Shown here: in pieces, positions 7,005 to 11,581 of the stretch
Layout: each line of letters opens with the position of its first letter
How positions within the stretch are numbered: the first letter of the stretch is position 1
DNA from: Clostridia bacterium
Lineage (GTDB): Bacteria; Bacillota; Clostridia; Oscillospirales; CAG-272
Assembly (NCBI GenBank): GCA_017452215.1
Contig: JAFTMU010000050.1
Location: 1-11,581, forward strand
DNA length: 11,581 nt
Direction: 5' to 3'
Made by a program: the position numbers and the translations under genes
The notes under the pieces: generated by a model
What the model was told of the DNA's origin: nothing
Seen by the model: only the letters and a program-made list of their open reading frames with translations
The model's database searches: none

Positions 7005-7868
7005 ATGGAGATTTTACAATTAACTTATTTTTGCGATGCTGCGCAGAGTGAGAATTTTTCGCAAACAGCAAAAAAATTTCAGGTTCCGCCATCCGCAATT
7101 TCACAATCAGTGCATCGCTTGGAGAAGGAACTGGGAACGTCACTGTTTTACCGTGACGCCAATCGGATCCGCCTCAATCCCGACGGTCGGATGTTTTACG
7201 AGGAGATCAAGGCAGCACTTTCCTTGATCGATCGGGCAAAGGGACGCATAAAGGATCGTCGAGGCGGTATGTGCGGCGAGATTGGAATATTCATCGGCGC
7301 AAACCGCCGTGCCGTGACGCTGACGATCGAACGCTTCCGCAAGATCTATCCCCAAGTAAATTTTCTGCTCAACCACAGTTCGTTAAACGATCCAATGGCG
7401 TATGACCTTGTAATCACTCATGACGCAGTGCGCTGTGCAGGGATGGAGAAACGCTTACTGCGACGGGAGAAGATGTTCCTTGCGATAGAGAAAGAGCATC
7501 CGCTTGCAAAAAAAGAATCGTTGACCTTGGCGGATTTTGCAGGAGAGAGCTTTATTTCCATGCACACAGGAAGCAGCTTGCGTGAGGTGACCGAGGCTGC
7601 GTGCAAGGATGCGGGCTTTTTTCCGAAATTTACGGTGCAGAGCGACGATCCCACGTACATTCGTAAATACGTAGAGTTGGGAATGGGCGTATCACTCGCC
7701 CCCGAATTTTCCTGGCACGGACAGTTCTCGGATCATGTGCTTTTGCGAGACGTAGGAGAGATATATCGAGATACGTACTTATTTTCCCATGATTTTGCCT
7801 CACAACCGATCTACGTGCAACGTTTTGCGAAAATGTTGCTTGAGACCTTTTGCGGCGAACCCTTTTAA
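7005..7868 (+). CDS. LysR-family transcriptional regulator
   Basis: This 287-residue DNA-binding regulator opens with the typical LysR helix-turn-helix (residues about 1-60: MEILQLTYFCDAAQSENFSQ, then TAKKF...SAISQSVHRLEKELGTSLFYR). A coiled linker (about 64-85) and a type 2 periplasmic-binding-like effector domain follow. The start at 7005 is preferred over the upstream ATG at 6984. It matches the family N-terminus and has GAGG 7 nt upstream, whereas 6984 lies only about 5 nt after the predicted transcription start. It is transcribed divergently from the amidohydrolase-SemiSWEET operon, so it most likely controls that operon in response to a related small molecule (inference from family habit). 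Its stop is 27 nt from the convergent SGNH gene with no terminator in between. Confidence 0.92.
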   Translation: MEILQLTYFCDAAQSENFSQTAKKFQVPPSAISQSVHRLEKELGTSLFYRDANRIRLNPDGRMFYEEIKAALSLIDRAKGRIKDRRGGMCGEIGIFIGANRRAVTLTIERFRKIYPQVNFLLNHSSLNDPMAYDLVITHDAVRCAGMEKRLLRREKMFLAIEKEHPLAKKESLTLADFAGESFISMHTGSSLREVTEAACKDAGFFPKFTVQSDDPTYIRKYVELGMGVSLAPEFSWHGQFSDHVLLRDVGEIYRDTYLFSHDFASQPIYVQRFAKMLLETFCGEPF

Positions 7869-7895
7869 AAAAGAATTCTCACATGGGCAGCACCG

Positions 7896-8543
7896 TCACT
7901 CCCCCAGCGCTTTTATCACCTGCTCAAAGATCTGCTTCATACCAAGAGAGGTGGGATGCCGAGAGATCTTGTCGATCCCACTCAGCTCCACCAGCTCCAC
8001 ACCCCAACGCACCGCCGCATCCCTCATACAGTCTACGATCTCGGATTTAATATCACAGTTGGCAATAAACACCAATCTCGTGTTCGGATGATCCCGTTTC
8101 AACCGATCCATAAAATAGCAAATGGCAGGAAGCACCCGGAATAGATCGGATTCCTCCCAATCCCCAAGCTGTACGGATCCCAAGGGCGCCTCCGACCAGC
8201 TATCGTTGGTACCGCCAAAAACAAAGATCGTATCGATTCTGTTTTCCTTGAAAAATCCCGATGCCTGAAGCTGTCGGTAACGGTAGATAAAGGAGGAGCT
8301 TGTGGAGCAATCCCCGTCATATCCGGTATATCCAATGGTAGACCCCGACCAGCTGTTGTTCAGGACAAGCCTTGCATCGGTCTTTTCCATCAGCCGTCCC
8401 CACCAAGTCTCCCCGACCGCCATATCCGTCCAAGGCTCTTCGGGGCTCCGTCCCCCGTCGCAATAAAAAAATCGATATCCTTCGGGAATATAATCCTTAT
8501 GCGTGGAATAGCTATCTCCAAAAATCACAAAATTATTGATCAT
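7896..8543 (-). CDS. SGNH/GDSL-family hydrolase
   Basis: This 215-residue protein has the SGNH block layout: FGDSYS at residues 8-13 (nucleophile S11), NNSWSGSTI (62-70, oxyanion Gly 67), GGTND (110-114, oxyanion Asn 113) and RHP (195-197, catalytic His 196). Such enzymes remove acyl groups, often acetyl esters from sugars or lipids. The usual Asp three residues before the His is Ser here; D191 sits five residues before it instead. No signal peptide is seen, so it should act in the cytoplasm. AAAAGGTG about 8 nt upstream supports the start at 8543. It is the second gene of an operon, 34 nt after the alpha/beta hydrolase gene. The substrate is unknown. Confidence 0.85.
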   Translation of the reverse strand: MINNFVIFGDSYSTHKDYIPEGYRFFYCDGGRSPEEPWTDMAVGETWWGRLMEKTDARLVLNNSWSGSTIGYTGYDGDCSTSSSFIYRYRQLQASGFFKENRIDTIFVFGGTNDSWSEAPLGSVQLGDWEESDLFRVLPAICYFMDRLKRDHPNTRLVFIANCDIKSEIVDCMRDAAVRWGVELVELSGIDKISRHPTSLGMKQIFEQVIKALGE

Positions 8544-8577
8544 AACAATAGCACCTTTTCTTCTTTTGTAAAGTTAC

Positions 8578-9306
8578 TTATACCCCGAGGGATAAGATCC
8601 CCTCTGCAATTGTGCGGTTAAATTCTCCCATCGTCTCCTCCGGGAGATCACAGTGCCCCCTTTGGGGAATTGGCTTTAAAACGATGGAATGCCCTGCTTG
8701 CATTTTTTCAACAAAGGTACGGGAATGCTTGTCGATATTCACCGCCTTGTCCTCCTCGCAGTGATAGATCGTGTACGGAATATCAGGCAACCGATCCACA
8801 AGATGGATCGGCGAGGCGCTCATAAGAGCTTGTTCCATGGTCCCCTCATATTCCCCAAACGCACTGTATAAGGTGCGAGGCAGGTCGGGGCGCTCGGTAA
8901 AATGATAGACCAGATCACAAACAGGACAGTTGGTCACACAGACGCAAGGGGGAATTTTTGCATAAGCACAGTAGACCAGTGCAGAAAGACCGCCCATGGA
9001 CATCCCCGTGGAAGCAATTTTCACTGTTTTCGGATCCAACTGATATTTTTCACATAGCACAGCAACGATCTCGTCCACCAACCGTACCGCCTGGCGGTTC
9101 ATCCAAGCCCAGGGATTGCAATACGGAATGACAAAAAGGATCCCCTGCTCTGCAAATTCCAAAGCATAGTTTGGATCCGTGTCGCACATTCCTGCCCACC
9201 CAAGACCGGTAAATTTGAGCATGATCCCCTTGGGCGTTCCCTTGATGAGAGCATCATTGCAATAGGCAAAATTACGCAGATTCTCATAGCTGATGATCTT
9301 TTCCAA
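8578..9306 (-). CDS. Alpha/beta hydrolase (serine esterase-like), probable TTG start
   Basis: This protein of about 242 residues has an alpha/beta-hydrolase fold. The nucleophile elbow is GMSMGG (S103), with likely acid D186 (in HCEEDKAVN) and base H218 (in PQRGHCDL). Such proteins cleave esters or peptides; the substrate is not evident, and no signal peptide is present. The frame is open upstream to an ATG at 9393, but a consensus promoter lies inside that extension at 9359-9331, so an mRNA from it could not encode those residues. The best start is the TTG at 9306, with AAAGGCGG 8 nt upstream, giving MEKIISYENLRNF. It heads an operon with the SGNH hydrolase gene, and the two probably deacylate a related substrate or work in sequence (inference). 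Confidence 0.82.
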   Translation of the reverse strand: MEKIISYENLRNFAYCNDALIKGTPKGIMLKFTGLGWAGMCDTDPNYALEFAEQGILFVIPYCNPWAWMNRQAVRLVDEIVAVLCEKYQLDPKTVKIASTGMSMGGLSALVYCAYAKIPPCVCVTNCPVCDLVYHFTERPDLPRTLYSAFGEYEGTMEQALMSASPIHLVDRLPDIPYTIYHCEEDKAVNIDKHSRTFVEKMQAGHSIVLKPIPQRGHCDLPEETMGEFNRTIAEGILSLGV

Positions 9307-9330
9307 AATAAACACCGCCTTTCTGTGGGT

Positions 9331-9359
9331 ATTATACCACGCTCTTTCCGGAGTGTCAA
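9331..9359 (-). promoter_or_regulatory. Perfect consensus promoter of the two-hydrolase operon
   Basis: On the minus strand there is TTGACA (9359-9354), exactly 17 bp, then TATAAT (9336-9331) preceded by a TGG extended -10 element. Every hexamer base matches the sigma-A consensus. The predicted transcription start near 9324 leaves a leader of about 18 nt, containing the AAAGGCGG ribosome-binding site for the TTG start at 9306. Confidence 0.9.
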
Positions 9360-9549
9360 GCATACCGGATATAAATAATTTTTTCTTGTGCAATGTTACA
9401 ATAGATGTGAGACCGAAATCGAAAAAAGAATAAAAAAGTAATTGCGTTCTGTTAAAATAAAGTCACCACAACAAAATCAAACCAAAAGGAACTCAATCAC
9501 TTCATGAAGCATTAGAATATTTCTCCCGTCGCACGAGAAACAGATAAAA
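9360..9549. other. AT-rich intergenic DNA, no gene seen
   Basis: Together with the terminator and the following 120 bases this forms a 410-base stretch without coding sequence (9307-9716). It is rich in short A-runs. A ribosome-binding-like AAAAGGAACTC near 9482 is followed by ATGAAGCATTAG, which stops after three codons. No RNA gene, repeat array or good promoter was recognised on either strand apart from the hydrolase promoter at its left end. Confidence 0.5.
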
Positions 9550-9594
9550 GAAAAGGGGCTGTCTCAAATTTGCAATTTGAGACAGCCCCTTTTC
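9550..9594. terminator. Perfect 21-bp inverted repeat, likely terminator of the surface-protein gene
   Basis: Two 21-nt arms (9550-9570 and 9574-9594) are perfectly complementary around a 3-nt loop. The core is GGGGCTGTCTCAAATT. On both strands the GC-rich part is flanked by an A-run on one side and TTTTC on the other; on the minus strand it reads on into TTTTCTTTTAT. It lies 123 bp after the stop of the minus-strand gene at 9717, so it would end that transcript. Similar GGGGCTGTCTC palindromes occur as dispersed elements and insertion-sequence ends in Firmicutes (general knowledge), so a mobile origin is possible. The 120 bases between it and the stop hold no gene, only a short GGGAG-CGCT-CTCCC hairpin near 9674-9687. 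Confidence 0.75.
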
Positions 9595-9716
9595 GATGTA
9601 GTGACGGGGATAGCCGGATGGATTGAACAAACGCAATCATCACAGCATCCCCCGCCAAAAAGGTACTTGCCGCTGGGAGCGCTCTCCCGCTCGTTGATGG
9701 TTACAGATACGAGATC

Positions 9717-11581
9717 TTACTTGTTTTGAAAGTAATCAGCGATCTGACCTGTAAATTTAGTAATAGAAATATCGTCTACGTAAATGTAGGAGCCTTCCTC
9801 GGGAGGATACTCATCCAGGTAGATCGTATTACACACGTCAAAATAACCCTCGGAGAAGGTGATGTCAGTGCACCCTCCGCTGAGGCGACCCGTCATGCCC
9901 AGTTCTCCGTCCACGTACAGCTCAAAGTTGCTCAAATTCATGTCAAGCAGGTAGGTAACCGTGAAACAGGTATCACGAGGCAGTGTCAAAACATCCTCGT
10001 CGATGATGTAATATCCATCATTGTAGGTGTGACCGCAGATCTTTCCGTCGGTGACGCTCACGCCAAAGAGATGCATCCAAGAGCTATTGGGCGTTCCGGG
10101 ATTGGGAACGTTTGCGCCAAATCCCTGCGCTACAAAGTAACCCGTTGCACCGGTGGGAAGATAGTAAGAAACCTCAATTACAATGGCTTCGGAAAACTTG
10201 TAGGAAAGAAGCGGGGTGTTCAGGTAGGTCCATGAGTCGTTGAATTTTGCGTCGATTTCGCGCTTCCAAACCTTGTTTCCGTCAACGCCTGCTACGAACT
10301 GATCCTCATATTCCCCGTTCTTTGACGCACGGTTGGGGAAAAGCTCGCTGATGTTTTCGCCATCTTCAAATTCCTCAAAATCCTGCTCATACCAAGAGGG
10401 CTCGAAGGAATCCAAACCACCGATAGCACCGTCGGGCTTGAGACCTCCACCTATTTTGATATCATCCATCAAGATATAACCTTTACCGGTGTAGCCGGTC
10501 TGGACCTTGCCCATGATAATGTATCCGGTCTTAACGGTAATGTTTGTGCAATTCAAGTGACCGAATGCAATGAATTCACCGTCCAGAAACAGTTCCCAAT
10601 CACCGGTCACCATGTTCAAGGCGTAGCCGATGGAGTGCCACTCGTCACGAGTCATGGTCATACCCTTGCCTGCGGTCGCCATCCAGCCGGAGCCTGAAAC
10701 GATCTGCGCATTGTTAACGTCAAGGTTAAAGAGTTCGATCCAGCCACTCTCGGTGGTTACGAACTGATACTGTACACGACCCGTAGCGCCCGTGGGAACA
10801 TAGAGCTCCCACTCAAGGAGAAGATTGGAGTAAATGGTATAGGAGGGGCTGATACCCAACGCCTGATTGAGGTTGTTAGTATTATCTACACCTGCCATAG
10901 TTTTACCCATCGGGATCTTCCAAACAATGTTGGAATCATCCTTAGGATCGTAAACGGCAACGTTCCCCTTGCCAAGATCGGACTTAAAACCATCGTCTTT
11001 CACCATTGCATGAGAATCGTTCCAACCGTCACCGTCATAGTCGTAGTCGGGACGGGACAGATCAATGCCTTGGAAATCATTGTAATAGGATTCATTGCCG
11101 GTATAAGGGGTCAACTTCCATCTGGCTTCCAGGAATTTGTCTCCATCAGACAAAACAAACCCATAGTCTTGATACGAAGAGACCTTGGAACCGTTCTCAT
11201 ACCAACCAAGGAAAACATAACCCGTGTAGGTCGTTGCAGATACGGTTACATAACTGCCGTACACGTAGTTTCCGACACCGGATACATAGCCTGCAGCAGG
11301 GATATTCTTGTTTACGGAAACGGTATACGTATTGGCCTGCCATCTTGCCTCATACGTTATATTTGCCGTGGCAGTCACAGTATAGGCGGCATTCAAGGAG
11401 ACCAAAGCCTCCTTTTCATACCAACCGAGAAAGGTGTATCCCGTGTTCGTATTTGCAATGAGTGTGATTGTCTTGCCGTAGGCATAAGTTCCACCGCCTG
11501 TCACCGTACCGGCCGAGATATTGTTTCTTCCCGTGACAACGGTATAGGCGTTTCTCGTGTAGTATACCTTAAGAACAAGAC
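9717..11581 (-). CDS. Extracellular repeat protein: InlB-type repeats plus two lectin/LamG-like domains (C-terminal part, cut by window edge)
   Basis: The visible 620 or so residues are the C-terminal end of a larger protein; the frame is open to the window edge, so start and signal peptide lie outside. Two InlB-B/Listeria-Bacteroides-type repeats come first, each with GY.FLGWYE and ending in ARW. Then comes a short linker with a calcium-loop-like DYDYDGDGWND. Two homologous beta-sandwich domains of about 210 residues follow, resembling concanavalin/LamG-type carbohydrate-binding modules. Both contain YxPTGATG, an F/YxDGE strand and a final DDIxI strand. The protein ends soon after the second domain (FTGQIADYFQNK) with no LPXTG motif or membrane helix, so any anchor must be N-terminal or non-covalent. 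Adhesion or glycan binding at the cell surface is likely (inference). A GTG at 11504 lies within the first repeat and is not a real start. Confidence 0.8.
   Translation of the reverse strand, partial: LVLKVYYTRNAYTVVTGRNNISAGTVTGGGTYAYGKTITLIANTNTGYTFLGWYEKEALVSLNAAYTVTATANITYEARWQANTYTVSVNKNIPAAGYVSGVGNYVYGSYVTVSATTYTGYVFLGWYENGSKVSSYQDYGFVLSDGDKFLEARWKLTPYTGNESYYNDFQGIDLSRPDYDYDGDGWNDSHAMVKDDGFKSDLGKGNVAVYDPKDDSNIVWKIPMGKTMAGVDNTNNLNQALGISPSYTIYSNLLLEWELYVPTGATGRVQYQFVTTESGWIELFNLDVNNAQIVSGSGWMATAGKGMTMTRDEWHSIGYALNMVTGDWELFLDGEFIAFGHLNCTNITVKTGYIIMGKVQTGYTGKGYILMDDIKIGGGLKPDGAIGGLDSFEPSWYEQDFEEFEDGENISELFPNRASKNGEYEDQFVAGVDGNKVWKREIDAKFNDSWTYLNTPLLSYKFSEAIVIEVSYYLPTGATGYFVAQGFGANVPNPGTPNSSWMHLFGVSVTDGKICGHTYNDGYYIIDEDVLTLPRDTCFTVTYLLDMNLSNFELYVDGELGMTGRLSGGCTDITFSEGYFDVCNTIYLDEYPPEEGSYIYVDDISITKFTGQIADYFQNK
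9750..11087 (-). repeat. Tandem duplicated lectin/LamG-like domain
   Basis: Copy A is encoded by about 11087-10440 and copy B by about 10394-9750. They align along their length: a D-F opening, VWK, LxPTGATG, a WxxLFxxxV strand, L-DMN/L-NMV with ELFLDGE or ELYVDGE, CTxIT, and YILMDDIKI versus YIYVDDISI. The copies are clearly diverged at protein level, so the duplication is old. Confidence 0.75.
11115..11581 (-). repeat. Two InlB-type repeats of about 75 codons
   Basis: Copy 1 (right edge to about 11337) and copy 2 (about 11336-11115) share the pattern AYTV/TYTV, then SAGTVTGGGTYAYG against AAGYVSGVGNYVYG, then TGYxFLGWYE and a closing ARW. The array probably continues beyond the window. Confidence 0.8.

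Noticed and set aside
9595..9716. Possible small RNA or gene after the surface-protein stop
   Set aside because: It has no open frame with a start signal and no promoter; the short GGGAG/CTCCC hairpin has no T-run. It is most simply the 3' untranslated region of the surface-protein mRNA.

Overview
The window looks like part of a low-GC Gram-positive chromosome, most likely an anaerobic, gut-type Clostridia. This is an inference from several signs: AT-rich intergenic DNA with sigma-A promoters (TTTACA/TTGACA, 17 bp, TGnTATAAT), purine-rich ribosome-binding sites, a meso-diaminopimelate dehydrogenase, a methionine synthase whose activation domain is a separate gene, and a large repeat-rich surface protein with InlB-type repeats. 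No rRNA, tRNA, CRISPR array, transposase or phage gene was seen.

Left part (1-3279). A minus-strand methionine/one-carbon operon runs metF (5,10-methylenetetrahydrofolate reductase), then a stand-alone B12-methionine-synthase activation-domain gene, then metH, which leaves the window at its left edge. MetF makes the methyl donor, MetH transfers the methyl to homocysteine, and the activation protein should rescue oxidised cobalamin. The metF promoter lies so close to the start codon that there is no room for a riboswitch. Diverging from it is ddh (meso-DAP dehydrogenase), with its own promoter and a terminator that can serve both strands.

Middle part (3285-7868). A minus-strand gene encodes a large secreted, membrane-anchored endonuclease I-family protein with Cys-rich repeats. 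It has its own promoter, placed after the terminator of the operon upstream. That operon encodes a creatininase-family metal amidohydrolase and a small PQ-loop/SemiSWEET-like membrane protein. A LysR-type regulator is divergent from the amidohydrolase gene, the classic arrangement of a LysR protein and its target. The shared promoter region holds a 10-bp palindrome and three helically spaced AGCAT repeats.

Right part (7896-11581). A two-gene minus-strand operon encodes an alpha/beta hydrolase and an SGNH/GDSL hydrolase. It is driven by a promoter that matches the consensus exactly, and that promoter lies inside what a longest-ORF call would treat as coding sequence, so the real start is probably a TTG at 9306. 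A 410-base stretch without genes follows and carries a perfect 21-bp inverted repeat, probably the terminator of the last gene. That gene runs off the right edge. It encodes the C-terminal part of an extracellular protein with InlB-like repeats and two tandem lectin/LamG-like domains.

Most of the content is ordinary chromosomal metabolism plus surface and secreted proteins. I did not find clear evidence of an undescribed system. The most useful observations are the start-site correction at 9306, the operator-like repeats between the LysR and amidohydrolase genes, and the domain architectures of the two extracellular proteins.
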